DNA from: Caulobacter sp. BK020
Lineage (GTDB): Bacteria; Pseudomonadota; Alphaproteobacteria; Caulobacterales; Caulobacteraceae
Direction: 5' to 3'
Length of the DNA: 64,000 nucleotides
Assembly (NCBI RefSeq): GCF_004342605.1
Contig: NZ_SLZL01000002.1
Location: forward strand, 1 to 64,000
Numbering within the stretch: position 1 is the stretch's first letter; the number at the start of each line of letters is the position of its first letter. A model generated the notes under the pieces. The model saw nothing but the letters and a program-made list of their open reading frames with translations. It did no database searches and was not told the DNA's origin. The position numbers were made by a program, and so were the translations under genes. Of this stretch, positions 33,624 to 43,485 are shown piece by piece.

Positions 33624-36347
33624 ATGCTTGAAAAGACCTTCGATCCCAAATCCGTCGAGCCCCGCCTGTACGCCGCCTGGGAGGCCTCCGGGGCCTTCAA
33701 GCCCAGCCAGGCTCCGGGCGCCGAGGCGTTCACCATCGTCATCCCGCCGCCGAACGTGACGGGGTCCCTGCACATCGGCCACGCGCTGAACAACACGCTG
33801 CAGGACGTGCTGACCCGCTTCCACCGGATGCGCGGCAAGTCGGCCCTGTGGCTGCCGGGCACCGACCACGCCGGCATCGCCACCCAGATGGTGGTCGAGC
33901 GCCAGCTGGCCGCCGCCGGCAACATCGGCCGCCGCGAGATGGGGCGCGAGGCCTTCGTCGAGAAGGTCTGGGAATGGAAGGCGCAAAGCGGCGGGACGAT
34001 CACCAACCAGCTGCGCCGCCTGGGCGCCAGCTGTGACTGGTCGCGCGAGCGCTTCACCCTGGACGAGGGCCTGTCGGCCGCCGTCCGCAAGGTGTTCGTC
34101 CAGCTCTACAAGCAGGGTCTGCTCTATCGCGACAAGCGCCTGGTCAACTGGGACCCGCAGTTCCAGACCGCCATCTCCGACCTCGAGGTCGAGCAGAAGG
34201 AGGTCGACGGCGCCTACTGGCACTTCGCCTATCCGCTGGCCGACGGCGTGACCTTCCAATACCCGGTCGCGTTCGACGACGACGGCAAGGCGACGGAATT
34301 CGAGACCCGCGACTTCATCGTTGTGGCCACCACGCGTCCGGAGACCATGCTGGGCGACACCGCCGTGGCCGTGCACCCGTCGGACGAACGCTACAAGGAC
34401 CTGGTCGGCAAGGACGTGATCCTGCCGATCGTCGGCCGTCGCATCCCGATCGTCGCCGACGACTACGCCGACCCGACCAAGGGCTCGGGCGCGGTCAAGA
34501 TCACCCCGGCCCACGACTTCAACGACTTCGGCGTGGGCAAGCGCCATGGCCTGCCGGCGATCAACATCCTGACGCCCGACGCGCGGCTGAACGACGCCGT
34601 TCCCGCCGACTATCAGGGCCTGGACCGCTTCGTGGCCCGCAAGGCGATCGTCGCCAAGGCCGAGGCGGACGGCTGGCTGCGCGAGATCGAGAAGACCCGC
34701 CACATGGTCCCGCACGGCGACCGCTCGGGCGTGGTCATCGAGCCCTACCTGACCGACCAGTGGTACGTCGACGCCAAGACCCTGGCCCAGCCGGCCCTCA
34801 AGGCCGTGGAGGAGGGCGCGACCGTCTTCGAGCCCCGGCACTGGGAAAAGACCTATTTCGAATGGCTGCGCAACATCGAGCCCTGGTGCGTCTCGCGCCA
34901 GCTGTGGTGGGGCCACCGCATCCCGGCGTGGTTCGGGCCCGACGGCCACATCTTCGTCGAGGAAACCGAGGAAGAAGCCCTGGCCGCCGCCATCCTTCAC
35001 TATGGCGACGACGCGCCGATCCTGAAGCGCGACGAGGACGTCCTCGACACCTGGTTCAGCTCGGCCCTGTGGCCGTTCTCGACCCTGGGCTGGCCGGAGA
35101 AGACCGACGACCTGGCCCAGTTCTATCCGACCAGCACCCTGGTCACCGGCTTCGACATCATCTTCTTCTGGGTGGCCCGGATGATGATGATGGGCCTGCA
35201 CTTCATGGGCGAGGTCCCGTTCAAGCAGGTGTTCATCAACGCCCTCGTCCGCGACGAGAAGGGCGCCAAGATGAGCAAGTCCAAGGGCAACGTCATGGAC
35301 CCGCTGGTCCTGATCGACGAGCTGGGCTGCGACGCCGTGCGCTTCACCCTGACGGCGATGTCGGGCCAGGCGCGCGACATCAAGCTCAGCAAGCAGCGCA
35401 TCGAGGGTTACCGTAACTTCGGCACCAAGCTGTGGAACGCCTCGCGCTTCGCCCAGATGAACGAGTGCGTCCGCGTCGAGGGCTTCGACCCGTCGGCGGT
35501 GACCCAGCCGATCAACCGCTGGATCCGCGGCGAGACCGTCAAGACCGCCGCCAAGGTCACCCAGGCCCTGGAGGCGCCGTCGTTCGACGCCGCCGCCGAC
35601 GCCCTCTACAAGTTCATTTGGAACGTGTTCTGCGACTGGTACCTGGAGCTGGCCAAGCCGATCCTGAACGGCGACGACGCCGAGGCCAAGGCCGAGACCC
35701 GCGCCACCGCCGCCTGGGCGCTGGACGTGATCCTCAAGCTCCTGCACCCCGTCATGCCGTTCATCACCGAGGAGCTGTGGGACAAGACCGCCGAGTTCGG
35801 CGCGCCGCGCGAGGGCCTGCTGATCGTCGAGAAATGGCCCGACCTGCCGGAAAGCTGGATCGACGCTGACGCCGAGGCCGAGATCGGCTGGCTGGTCGAC
35901 ACCGTCGGCGAGATCCGCTCGATCCGCGCCGAGATGAACGTGCCGCCGGGCGCCAAGCCGCCGCTATCGGTGATCGGCGCCAACGCCGAGACCAAGGCCC
36001 GCCTGGCCCGCCACCGCGACCTGCTGCTGACCCTGGCCCGCCTGGACAGCGCTCGCGAGGCCGAGGCGGCCCCGGCGGGTTCGGTCCCGATCGTGCTGGG
36101 CGAGGCGACCGGCGCCCTGGCCATCGCCGAGTTCATCGACCTGACCGCCGAGAAGGCGCGCCTGGCCAAGGAGATCGCCGGCCATGTCGGCGAGATCGAG
36201 AAGACGGCCAAGAAGCTGAACAACCCCGACTTCCTGGCGCGCGCCAAGGAAGAGGTCGTCGAGGAAAACCGTGAGCGCCTGGCCGAGGCGCAGGCCGCCA
36301 AGGCCAAGCTGGAAGCGGCTTTGGCGCGGCTTGAGGCGGTGGAATAG
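33624..36347 (+). CDS. valS: Valyl-tRNA synthetase
   Basis: The 907-residue class I synthetase charges tRNA-Val. It has the HIGH motif in [15 protein letters not shown], the editing (CP1) domain with [18 protein letters not shown] and [33 protein letters not shown], the KMSKS motif in [14 protein letters not shown] and a C-terminal coiled coil ([20 protein letters not shown]). It is full length and collinear with the family. It follows popZ, separated by a repeat and a terminator. Confidence 0.97.
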   Translation: MLEKTFDPKSVEPRLYAAWEASGAFKPSQAPGAEAFTIVIPPPNVTGSLHIGHALNNTLQDVLTRFHRMRGKSALWLPGTDHAGIATQMVVERQLAAAGNIGRREMGREAFVEKVWEWKAQSGGTITNQLRRLGASCDWSRERFTLDEGLSAAVRKVFVQLYKQGLLYRDKRLVNWDPQFQTAISDLEVEQKEVDGAYWHFAYPLADGVTFQYPVAFDDDGKATEFETRDFIVVATTRPETMLGDTAVAVHPSDERYKDLVGKDVILPIVGRRIPIVADDYADPTKGSGAVKITPAHDFNDFGVGKRHGLPAINILTPDARLNDAVPADYQGLDRFVARKAIVAKAEADGWLREIEKTRHMVPHGDRSGVVIEPYLTDQWYVDAKTLAQPALKAVEEGATVFEPRHWEKTYFEWLRNIEPWCVSRQLWWGHRIPAWFGPDGHIFVEETEEEALAAAILHYGDDAPILKRDEDVLDTWFSSALWPFSTLGWPEKTDDLAQFYPTSTLVTGFDIIFFWVARMMMMGLHFMGEVPFKQVFINALVRDEKGAKMSKSKGNVMDPLVLIDELGCDAVRFTLTAMSGQARDIKLSKQRIEGYRNFGTKLWNASRFAQMNECVRVEGFDPSAVTQPINRWIRGETVKTAAKVTQALEAPSFDAAADALYKFIWNVFCDWYLELAKPILNGDDAEAKAETRATAAWALDVILKLLHPVMPFITEELWDKTAEFGAPREGLLIVEKWPDLPESWIDADAEAEIGWLVDTVGEIRSIRAEMNVPPGAKPPLSVIGANAETKARLARHRDLLLTLARLDSAREAEAAPAGSVPIVLGEATGALAIAEFIDLTAEKARLAKEIAGHVGEIEKTAKKLNNPDFLARAKEEVVEENRERLAEAQAAKAKLEAALARLEAVE

Positions 36348-36423
36348 GTCTCGCGGCTTCCGGTTGAACGGGACGAATGCTACCGTGCCCGCGCCCCATT
36401 CGGTGCGGGCGACGGGGGCGGCG

Positions 36424-37035
36424 ATGGCTGAAGGCAGATCCGTCGGGGCGGGAACCCTGGCTCTGACCTGTTTCGGATATTTCGTGCTGGCGTTGCTCGC
36501 GCTGCACGGGCTGCGGCCGGACTATACGCCGATCGACCACATGATCAGCGACTACGCCGTTGGCCGGCTGGGCTGGGTCATGACATCAGCCTTCGTCGCC
36601 TTCGCGGCGGGTTGCCTGGCGCTGGCGGTCGGGCTCTACCGGTTTGGCCCCAGGTCCTGGGTCGCGCGTGGCGGCGCGGCGTTCCTGATCGTGGCGACGG
36701 TCGGGCTGCTGGTCACCGCCGCCTTTCCGACCGATCTGGAGACCGCGCCGTCAACGCGCACCGGCGACATCCACACCATCAGCTTCCTGGTCAATATCGT
36801 GAGCATCATCCTGGCGGCGGGCCTGCTCTCGGCCAGCTTCGGCGGGGACCTGGCGTGGCGATCCTTCCGGCCCTATGCGCTGGGCGTCTTCGGCCTGACG
36901 GTCGTGGCGTTCGTCGTCCAGTTCCTGTCGCTGCACCGGGGCGCGCCTTATGGGATCGCCAACCGGTTTTTCGTCGCCGTCGTCATGGCCTGGCTGCTGG
37001 GAACCGCCCATCGCCTTCGTCGCCTGGCGGGATAG
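36424..37035 (+). CDS. DUF998-type integral membrane protein
   Basis: The 203-residue protein has about six hydrophobic segments and the family feature DYTPIDHMISDYAVGRLGW after the first helix. DUF998 proteins are multi-pass membrane proteins of unknown function. A GGGGGCGG RBS precedes the ATG at 36424. It is 76 bp downstream of valS and ends at a composite intergenic repeat. Confidence 0.78.
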   Translation: MAEGRSVGAGTLALTCFGYFVLALLALHGLRPDYTPIDHMISDYAVGRLGWVMTSAFVAFAAGCLALAVGLYRFGPRSWVARGGAAFLIVATVGLLVTAAFPTDLETAPSTRTGDIHTISFLVNIVSIILAAGLLSASFGGDLAWRSFRPYALGVFGLTVVAFVVQFLSLHRGAPYGIANRFFVAVVMAWLLGTAHRLRRLAG

Positions 37036-37036
37036 A

Positions 37037-37080
37037 GCATCGTGCGGAGAAGTGGACGCCGGTTTCCGCAAAAACGATGC
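37037..37080. repeat. Alphaproteobacterial REP-type repeat
   Basis: GCATCGT (37037-37043) and ACGATGC (37074-37080) enclose GCGGAGAAGTGGACGCCGG, the core of a dispersed repeat common in alphaproteobacterial genomes. A second inverted segment (CTAGGGC ... GATCTAGG) and a hairpin GGGGACACACGC/GTGCGTCCCC follow to about 37171, making a composite repeat between converging genes. Confidence 0.75.
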
Positions 37081-37185
37081 GGAAACAAAAAACCTAGGGC
37101 AAGTCGCGCGACTCCTGAATAGCGCGATTTGATCTAGGGCGAGCGGGGACACACGCCTGCGTGCGTCCCCGTCGGCGTCGAGCGC

Positions 37186-37587
37186 TTACTTCTTCGCGCC
37201 GCCCAGCATCCCCTCGATCTCGGCCTTGCTGGCGTTGATCAGGGTGGCGCCGTCGCGGACGGCCAGGTTGGCCACGGCCACGGCGAAGGTCTTGTCGTCC
37301 ATCTTGATGGTGGCCATCTCCTTGCCGGAGGCGTCCGGCTTGACCTCGGCGACCGAGCCGATGACGGCGCCGGAATTATCCTTGACCGGCTGGCCGGCCG
37401 TCACCGGAGCGGTGGCGGTCGCGGAGGTGGGCGCCGAGGTTCCGGTCGGGGCCGTGGTGGAATCCTGGGCTGGGGCCGCCGCCGCCGGGTCCTGAGCCGG
37501 GGCGGTCGGGGTCGTGGTCTGGGCCAGGGCCGGGGCGGCGATGGCGAGGGCTACGGCGGCGGCGCCGAGGGTCAGAAATGAACGCAT
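37186..37587 (-). CDS. Secreted PRC-barrel-like small protein
   Basis: The 133-residue protein has a signal peptide ending PALAQ, a Thr/Ala/Pro-rich linker (TTTPTAPAQDPAAAAPAQDS) and a compact C-terminal domain VKDNSGAVIGSVAEVKPDAS, then ATIKMDDKTFAVAVANLAVR and TLINASKAEIEGML. This resembles the periplasmic PRC-barrel-like proteins common in sphingomonads and Caulobacter. The linker may cross a layer of the envelope. ATG 37587 has GGGAA at proper spacing; ATG 37599 is an alternative. Function unknown. Confidence 0.75.
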   Translation of the reverse strand: MRSFLTLGAAAVALAIAAPALAQTTTPTAPAQDPAAAAPAQDSTTAPTGTSAPTSATATAPVTAGQPVKDNSGAVIGSVAEVKPDASGKEMATIKMDDKTFAVAVANLAVRDGATLINASKAEIEGMLGGAKK

Positions 37588-37714
37588 GCGGTTTCCCATC
37601 TGTCGAAACGTCCCCCGACGTTCCGTTACGCTGACGTGACAATGGGGCGTCGGCTGGACGCTGATGCGGTCAAAATGGGTCCATGTGCGAACGGGGTTCG
37701 CTCAAGCGCCTGGA

Positions 37715-38950
37715 TCAGCGCCCGTAGACCGCGTCGCGCACCTCAGTGGTGAAGGGGCCGTTCATGCCCTCGAAGGCGGTGTTGGTCATGATCACCACGG
37801 TCAGGCCGCTCTTGGCGTCGACGAACCAGTTGTGGCCATAGACGCCGCCCCAGGCCAGCGTCCCGGCGGCCTGCGGGGTCTTGGCGACGGCGGGGTCGTC
37901 CAGCACCGCCCAGCCATAGCCGAAGCCCCAGCCGGGCCCTTGTGTCGACGCCTGGGGCCCGACCTGGTCCTTGACCATCTGGGCCACGGTTGAAGCCTTG
38001 AGGATCGGCGCGCCGCCCTTGCGGACGGTCTCCAGCAGGGCCAGCACGTCGCCGGCCGTGCCGACCATGCCCGCGCCACCGGATGGGAAGGCCGTCTTGT
38101 CCAGGGCGCGGCTGGGCGAGAAGCGGACGGCGGTCGCACCGATCGGGACGTCCTGGTCGCCGTCCGTCATCCGCTTCGGTGCGGGCTGGGCGTTGACATA
38201 GGCCGCGGTCAGCCGGGCGGGATCGCGGGCCACGAAGCCGGCGTCGCTCAGACCCAGCGGCGTTGTGACCGTCTCGGCCACCACCTGGGGCAGGGGCTTG
38301 CCCGTCGCCTTCTCGGCCACCGCGCCCAGCACGTCGATGGCCAGCGAATAGCGCCAGCGCGAGCCGGGCGGGAAGGCCAGGGGCGCTTGGCCCAGCCGGC
38401 GGATGTTCTCGTCCAGGGTGATCCCCGACAGGTCGATGCCGTCCGAGACGCCCAGGCTGTGGTAGGGATGCGACGGCGGCTCGGCCAGGCCATAGGTCAG
38501 GCCGCTGGTGTGGTCCAGCAGCTGGCGCAGGGTGATGACCGGCGCGGTTCCGTCGGCCAGCTTGGGCTTGAAGTCCGGCAGCCATTTGGTCACCGGATCG
38601 TCGAGGGTCAGCTTGCCGTCCTCGACCAGCTTCATCACCGCCACGCTGACGAACGGCTTGGTCACCGACGAGAAGCGGAAGACGGCGTCCTCGCGCATCG
38701 GCCGGCCGACCTCGCGGTCGGCCAGGCCGGCGGCGCGGTGGTAGACCAGCTTGCCGTCGCGGGCGACAAGCACCACCGTCCCGACCAGCCGGTGCTCGGC
38801 AAGGGCCGTGTCCACCACCTTGTCCAGCCGGGCGGCCAGGGCGGAGTCGGGGGCGGTCGCCACGGCCGGGGCGACGGGCGTCGCCGCCAGGCCGGGAGAG
38901 GCCAGCGCCAGGCTGGCGGCGACGGCGAGACTCGAGATCCACGGACGCAT
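37715..38950 (-). CDS. Exported serine hydrolase of the beta-lactamase/class C family
   Basis: The 411-residue protein has a signal peptide ending GLAAT and the active-site motif FRFSSVTKPF (Ser95-x-x-Lys98). A later WRYSLAIDVLG gives the conserved Tyr, and GGVYGHNWFVDAKSGLTVVI holds the third, H-x-G-like motif. The family covers esterases, D-aminopeptidases and class C beta-lactamases; YSL instead of YSN argues for an esterase-like member rather than an antibiotic-resistance enzyme. ATG 38950 has GGGAG upstream. No partner gene. Confidence 0.87.
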   Translation of the reverse strand: MRPWISSLAVAASLALASPGLAATPVAPAVATAPDSALAARLDKVVDTALAEHRLVGTVVLVARDGKLVYHRAAGLADREVGRPMREDAVFRFSSVTKPFVSVAVMKLVEDGKLTLDDPVTKWLPDFKPKLADGTAPVITLRQLLDHTSGLTYGLAEPPSHPYHSLGVSDGIDLSGITLDENIRRLGQAPLAFPPGSRWRYSLAIDVLGAVAEKATGKPLPQVVAETVTTPLGLSDAGFVARDPARLTAAYVNAQPAPKRMTDGDQDVPIGATAVRFSPSRALDKTAFPSGGAGMVGTAGDVLALLETVRKGGAPILKASTVAQMVKDQVGPQASTQGPGWGFGYGWAVLDDPAVAKTPQAAGTLAWGGVYGHNWFVDAKSGLTVVIMTNTAFEGMNGPFTTEVRDAVYGR

Positions 38951-39058
38951 GCGGCGACTCCCTTTTTCGGATCCTGAGGTAGGGCGATCCTCGGGAGGCG
39001 ACAAGCTGCACATGCGCCGAGGACGCGCGCTCACGGCCGTGCGTCGGCCGGTTTGGCC

Positions 39059-39124
39059 GGGGACGCGCACTCATGGCAAGGCGTTGGAGGGTTTGCAGGG
39101 CGTCCGGTGTGAGTGCGTGTCCCC
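39059..39124. repeat. Inverted repeat family R2, copy 1
   Basis: GGGGACGCGCACTCA (39059-39073) faces TGAGTGCGTGTCCCC (39110-39124), a 15-bp inverted repeat with one or two differences. A partial unit GGACGCGCGCTCA lies at 39021-39033. It sits in a 1.1-kb stretch that is nearly gene-free. Confidence 0.85.
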
Positions 39125-39190
39125 CACTTCGTCCGCTGAGTCTGAGGGCGAGTTGTTTGGGATCGCTGGTCAGGCGCGGTGGGCGACGGA

Positions 39191-39257
39191 GGGGACACGC
39201 GCTCACCCTGAAATTTCGAGATCGTCCGGCCAGGCTCTGCCGTGAGTGCGCGTCCCC
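39191..39257. repeat. Inverted repeat family R2, copy 2
   Basis: GGGGACACGCGCTCA (39191-39205) faces TGAGTGCGCGTCCCC (39243-39257). Arm sequence and about 67-bp length match copy 1, which lies about 65 bp upstream. The hairpin arms at 37145-37171 share the GGGGACACRCGC core. Confidence 0.85.
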
Positions 39258-39775
39258 GACAGGCGTCTATCCTCGGCGGATGGCGACTCAAGTTCAATGA
39301 TTTCAGTGGTTTGAACTTTCTCGGCTCGATTTCGTCCTCACCCTTCCAGACCGACCCCATAATGCTTGCACCTGAAGGCACGGGGAGGGCGCACGTACGG
39401 CGACCGATGCGGCCTTCGGGGGTGGACGAGCGGGAAGGCTTGTCCGCCGCGCTTCTTCGGAAGCATCCCGGATCGGTCCGGAGCAGGTTCGCCTCAGTCG
39501 CGACGAAGCTTCGGCGCCCAGGACAGGCGGATGAGCCAGCAGGCCCGGGCTGAAATCGCCCGGGCGGTCCAGGACGGAGCCAACGTCCTGCCCGTCGGGG
39601 GCCTCCATCGGAGCGGGTTAAGAATCCGCGACCCGAAGGCTTCCGGATAACGGCTCCACGCGAAGCGCTCAGACTTCGTCGAAACGGTATAAAACATCAA
39701 AGCTACTCCGGGCGAGGCCCGGGCGCTTCGCACCCTTCCCATCAGCTCAGCGGGTTCCGCGTGAGAGCGCGAACA
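39258..39775. other. Intergenic stretch without a supported gene
   Basis: No frame here looks like a known protein. Visible structure is an 8-bp perfect stem AAGTTCAA/TTGAACTT (39290-39318), a possible small frame at 39531-39650, and an AT-leaning segment near 39680-39705 (CGGTATAAAACATCAAAG) that could hold a promoter. Checks for tmRNA tag, RNase P, SRP and riboswitch motifs by eye found none. Confidence 0.5.
39531..39650 (+). CDS. Possible 39-residue small protein
   Basis: ATG 39531 with AGGA seven bases upstream opens a 39-codon frame beginning MSQQARAEIARAVQDGANV and ending at TAA 39648-39650. The first half would make an amphipathic helix. No family is recognised and the surroundings are repeat-rich, so coding status is doubtful. 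Confidence 0.2.
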   Translation: MSQQARAEIARAVQDGANVLPVGGLHRSGLRIRDPKASG

Positions 39776-39900
39776 CTTGCCCCCACCTGACCGCTGCGCG
39801 GTCTGTCGCGACGAGGGGGCGGAGCCCTCGCGCAGAGCCTGCGGCGGCGCTCTTCCCCCTCCGGGGGAAGACGATCGCGAAGCGATCCGTAGGGGGCAAG
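39776..39900. repeat. 125-bp palindromic intergenic repeat
   Basis: Terminal arms CTTGCCCCC (39776-39784) and GGGGGCAAG (39892-39900) enclose further complementary blocks, including TTCCCCCTCCGGGGGAA and GATCGCGAAGCGATC. It resembles the element at 6052-6198 in layout and in its GCGAAGCGA core. Confidence 0.8.
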
Positions 39901-40047
39901 CAGCGGCGGCTCACTCGATCTTCACGTCCTAACTTATCATTGTTCCCTTGGGTTCGAACGGACGTTTGCATCCCGCTTCGGCCTGTGCTTTCTCGTCGAG
40001 GAAACGTGCTCGGCCAGCGAAGCGCGACACATATCGGGAGAGTCACG

Positions 40048-41823
40048 ATGACCCAGGCCGCCTCCGCCGCCTCCGCCGCCACAGCCGCCCCCTCGATTCC
40101 CTGGCCCGCCATGTCGGTGAAACAGGCCTACGCCCTGATCACCGCCCCCGGCTCGCCCGGCGAGATGGAGGAGGTCGAGATTCGCGGCGTGAAGACCAGG
40201 GTCTGGAAGCACTGCCCGCCCACCCTGCGCGACACCCTGCTGATCGGCCGCACCCATGGCGACAAGATCTTCCTGGTCCACGAGGACGAGCGGGTCAGCT
40301 TCGAGGCCTTCTACCGCGCCGTGACCGTGTTCGCCGCCGAGCTGGCGGCGGCGGGCGTGAAGAAGGGCGACCGGGTCGCCCTGATCATGCGCAACCTGCC
40401 CGAATGGCCAGTGGCCTTCTATGCCGGCCTGTCGCTGGGCGCGATCTTGACCCCGCTGAACGCCTGGTGGACCGGCCAGGAGCTGGAATACGGCCTGGTC
40501 GACAGCGGCGCCTCGGTGGCGGTGATGGACGTCGAGCGCTTCGAGCGCCTGGCCGAACACCTGCACAACTGCCCCGACCTCAAGCGCGTCTATGTCAGCC
40601 GCGCCAAGGAGGAGATCGCCCATCCCTACGTCAAGCGGCTGGAGGGCGTGATCGGCTGTCCCAACGACTGGATCAAGCTGGACGAAAAGCCGTTGCCGGC
40701 CGTCGAACTGGGCCCCGAGGACGACGCGACGATCTTCTACACCTCCGGCACGACCGGCAAGCCGAAGGGGGCGCTGGGCACCCACCGCAACATCAACAGC
40801 AACATCTTCGCCACCGGCGCGGCGACCGCCCGCGGCTACCTGCGGCGCGGCGAGATCCCGCCCCAGCCCGATCCCGGCCTGCCGCAGAAGGGCTCGCTGG
40901 TCTCGGTGCCGTTCTTCCACGCCACCGGCTGCTTCGCGGTGCTGAACCCCTCGCTGTTCGGCGGCGCCAAGCTGGCCATGATCCGCAAGTGGGACCCGGA
41001 AAAGGCCATGCAGCTGATCCAGGACGAGAAGCTGACCCAGATGGGCGGGGTGCCGACCATCGCCTGGCAGATAATCGAGCATCCCAGCCGTCCCAACTAC
41101 GACCTGTCGTCGCTGGAGACCGTGGCCTATGGCGGCGCGCCCTCGGCTCCGGAACTGGTGCGCAAGATCAAGGAGATCTGGCCCAAGTCCCTGCCGGGCA
41201 ACGGCTGGGGCATGACCGAGACCTCGGCCACGGCCACCAGCAACTCGGCCGAGGACTACGAGAACCGCCCCGACAGCTGCGGCCCGGCCGTGCCGGTCAC
41301 CGACCTGAAGATCATGACCCTGGAGGCCCCATATCGCGAGCTGCCGGTCGGCGAGGTCGGCGAGCTGTGGTGCAAGGGTCCGCAGGTGGTGAAGGGCTAC
41401 TGGAACAAGCCCGAGGCCACCGCCCAGACCTTCATCGACGGCTGGGTGCGCACCGGCGACCTGGCGCGGCTGGACGAGGAGGGCTTCTGCTACATCATCG
41501 ACCGGGCCAAGGACATGCTGATCCGCGGCGGCGAGAACATCTACTGCATCGAGGTCGAGAACGTCCTCTATGACCATCCGGCGGTGATGGACGCGGCCCT
41601 GGTGGGCGTGGCGCACAAAACCCTGGGCGAGGAGCCGGCCGCCGTCGTCACGCTGAAGCCGGGGACCCAGGCCACCGAGGCCGAGCTGCGCGCCTTTGTC
41701 GCCGACCGCCTGGCCGCCTTCAAGGTTCCGGTCAAGGTGCTGTTCTGGCCCGAGACCCTGCCGCGCAACGCCAACGGCAAGATCATGAAGAACGAACTGA
41801 AGAAGGTCTTCGTGGAGGGGTAG
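40048..41823 (+). CDS. AMP-dependent acyl-CoA synthetase
   Basis: The 591-residue ANL-superfamily enzyme activates a carboxylic acid to its CoA thioester through an acyl-AMP. Motifs: YTSGTTGKPKGALGTH (P-loop), GWGMTETSATATSN, GWVRTGDLARLDEEGFCYII and DRAKDMLIRGGENIYCIEVE, and a C-terminal LPRNANGKIMKNELKK with the catalytic Lys. The chain length or type of acid cannot be told. CGGGAG precedes the ATG at 40048. It stands alone between two palindromic repeats and would feed the acyl-CoA dehydrogenases in this window. Confidence 0.93.
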   Translation: MTQAASAASAATAAPSIPWPAMSVKQAYALITAPGSPGEMEEVEIRGVKTRVWKHCPPTLRDTLLIGRTHGDKIFLVHEDERVSFEAFYRAVTVFAAELAAAGVKKGDRVALIMRNLPEWPVAFYAGLSLGAILTPLNAWWTGQELEYGLVDSGASVAVMDVERFERLAEHLHNCPDLKRVYVSRAKEEIAHPYVKRLEGVIGCPNDWIKLDEKPLPAVELGPEDDATIFYTSGTTGKPKGALGTHRNINSNIFATGAATARGYLRRGEIPPQPDPGLPQKGSLVSVPFFHATGCFAVLNPSLFGGAKLAMIRKWDPEKAMQLIQDEKLTQMGGVPTIAWQIIEHPSRPNYDLSSLETVAYGGAPSAPELVRKIKEIWPKSLPGNGWGMTETSATATSNSAEDYENRPDSCGPAVPVTDLKIMTLEAPYRELPVGEVGELWCKGPQVVKGYWNKPEATAQTFIDGWVRTGDLARLDEEGFCYIIDRAKDMLIRGGENIYCIEVENVLYDHPAVMDAALVGVAHKTLGEEPAAVVTLKPGTQATEAELRAFVADRLAAFKVPVKVLFWPETLPRNANGKIMKNELKKVFVEG

Positions 41824-41827
41824 GCCC

Positions 41828-41930
41828 TGCGTCCTTCGAGGCCCGCTGCGCGGGCACCTCAGGATGAGGAGCGATGTTGCTGAATTCCTCATCCTGAGGT
41901 GCGAGGCGCAGCCGAGCCTCGAAGGACGCA
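41828..41930. repeat. Palindromic intergenic repeat, family R1, copy 2
   Basis: TGCGTCCTTCGAGG at the left end and CCTCGAAGGACGCA at the right are exactly complementary. Inner CACCTCAGGATGAGGA and TCCTCATCCTGAGGTG arms also pair, giving an almost complete hairpin between converging genes. Same family as 33388-33494 and 56136-56237. Confidence 0.92.
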
Positions 41931-41935
41931 AGGCG

Positions 41936-43384
41936 TCAGCCGACGCTCACCCCCGGCCGCCGCCAAGCCCACGGCTGGGCGGCCTCCAGCGCGAAGGCCA
42001 GTTCGAACAGCGTCCGCTCGTCCCCGGCCCGGGCGGCGAACTGGACGCCGACCGGCAGGCCGTCGACGGTCCAGTGCAGCGGAACGCTCATCGCCGGAGC
42101 GCCGGCCACGTTGTGCAGGGTGGTGTAGCCGACATAGGCGTTCAGCCGCTCGGTCAGGTCGGGGATCGAAACGGTCGGCGCCACCCAGCCCAGCGGGGCC
42201 GGCGGCTTGCCCAGCACGGGCGAGAGGATCACGTCATGGCGCTCGAACCAGTGGTCATAGGCCTGGGCGTCGGCGTTCAGGCGGGCGACCGACTGCTCCA
42301 GCCCGCCGGCCGGCAGGCCGCCGAACAGCTCGGCCAGGGCCAGGGTGAACGGCTCCAGCAGGGTCTCGTCGGGCCGGCGGCCGATCGCCTGGGTGACGAA
42401 GTCGACCAGCTCGGCGCCGGCGCTGGCCCAGACGGCCAGGAAGTCCAGGGCGAAGACCGGGCCGTTGGTCGGCCACTGGGTCGGCTCGACCTGGTGGCCC
42501 AGCGACTCCATAAGGGCGGCCGCGGCCTCGGCGGCGGCGCGGACCTCGGCGTCGGGCTGGACGCCCAACTGGGTCTCGGTGACCAGCCCGACCCGCAGCC
42601 GCCGCGGGCCGGGTCCCGTCACCCGGCCGACGGCGGGCAGGGGGCCGTCGGCCTGCTCGGTGGCGGCGAACAGGGCGGCGCTGTCGCGGACGCTGCGCGA
42701 CACGCAGTGCTCGACGGCCAAGTCGATGGCGCGCAGCGGCGGCCGGCTGGGCGGCATCCGGTGGCGCGACGGCTTCAGTCCGAACAGGCCGCAGCAGGCG
42801 GCGGGAATCCGGATCGAGCCGCCGCCGTCATTGGCGTGGGCGACGGGGACGATCCCCGCCGCCACGGCCGCCGCCGCGCCCCCGGACGAGCCGCCCGTGC
42901 TGCGCTCCAGGTTCCAGGGATTGCGGGTCGGCGGGAAGGCGACCGGCTCGGTGGTCGGCAGGAAGCCGTATTCCGGCGTCGCCGACTTGCCGATCACCAC
43001 CAGCCCGGCCCGGTCGAGGGCGTCGCAATAGCCGTCCTGGGTCGCGGCCGGCGGCAGGCCCAGCATGGCCCGCGAGCCCGACCGGGTGGGCAGGCCGGCA
43101 TAGTCGTTGAGGTCCTTGACCAGGAACGGCACGCCGGCGAACGGCGCGTCGCGGTCGCCCTGGCCCTGGTCGAGGCGACGGGCCTTGTCGATCGCCCGGT
43201 CGAAGTCGGCGGTGACCAGAACGCCCAGCGCGCCGTCCAGGGCCTCGGCGTCGCGCACGGCCTTCTCGACGACCTCCACGGCGCTGACCGTCCGGGTTCG
43301 GATGCGCTCGGCGATCTCGGTGGCGTCGGGCGTCCAGGCGGCTTGGGAAGCGGTCGCGGCGGTCAGGCCATGGCGAGTGTCCAT
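41936..43384 (-). CDS. Amidase-signature family hydrolase
   Basis: The 482-residue protein has the Ser-Ser-Lys triad of amidase-signature enzymes: Lys in VPFLVKDLND and serines in RSTGGSSGGAAAAVAAG, followed by HANDGGGSIRIPAACCGLFG. The family hydrolyses linear amides, or acts as GatA; lack of GatB/C neighbours and sequence details favour a general amidase. GAGGAAAT lies upstream of ATG 43384. It is divergent from tlyA, with about 100 bp between. Confidence 0.92.
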   Translation of the reverse strand: MDTRHGLTAATASQAAWTPDATEIAERIRTRTVSAVEVVEKAVRDAEALDGALGVLVTADFDRAIDKARRLDQGQGDRDAPFAGVPFLVKDLNDYAGLPTRSGSRAMLGLPPAATQDGYCDALDRAGLVVIGKSATPEYGFLPTTEPVAFPPTRNPWNLERSTGGSSGGAAAAVAAGIVPVAHANDGGGSIRIPAACCGLFGLKPSRHRMPPSRPPLRAIDLAVEHCVSRSVRDSAALFAATEQADGPLPAVGRVTGPGPRRLRVGLVTETQLGVQPDAEVRAAAEAAAALMESLGHQVEPTQWPTNGPVFALDFLAVWASAGAELVDFVTQAIGRRPDETLLEPFTLALAELFGGLPAGGLEQSVARLNADAQAYDHWFERHDVILSPVLGKPPAPLGWVAPTVSIPDLTERLNAYVGYTTLHNVAGAPAMSVPLHWTVDGLPVGVQFAARAGDERTLFELAFALEAAQPWAWRRPGVSVG

Positions 43385-43485
43385 CGGGATTTCCTCGGGC
43401 GTCCCGACGTCTGCGGCGCGTCGGTGAACGTCGTTCACTGTGAACCGGAAGGCGCGCTGGCCGCAAGTCGTGCTACAGCCCGCCG

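Noticed and set aside
33378..35747. Minus-strand 789-codon frame opposite valS
   Set aside because: valS on the plus strand is complete and certain; the antisense translation has no motif.
37715..38950. Serine hydrolase as an antibiotic-resistance class C beta-lactamase
   Set aside because: The SxxK motif is present, but the YxN motif reads YSL and there is no AmpR-like neighbour; esterase-like members of the family fit better.
39303..39608. Minus-strand 101-codon frame in the gene-poor region
   Set aside because: No RBS, no motif, Arg/Pro/Ser-rich translation and overlap with repeats; I saw no reason to call it coding.
39000..39900. Possible tmRNA, RNase P RNA or riboswitch in the 1.1-kb gene-poor stretch
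   Set aside because: I looked for a tmRNA tag sequence, the RNase P GAGGAAAGTCC-like core and common riboswitch cores and saw none; a covariance search could still find one.
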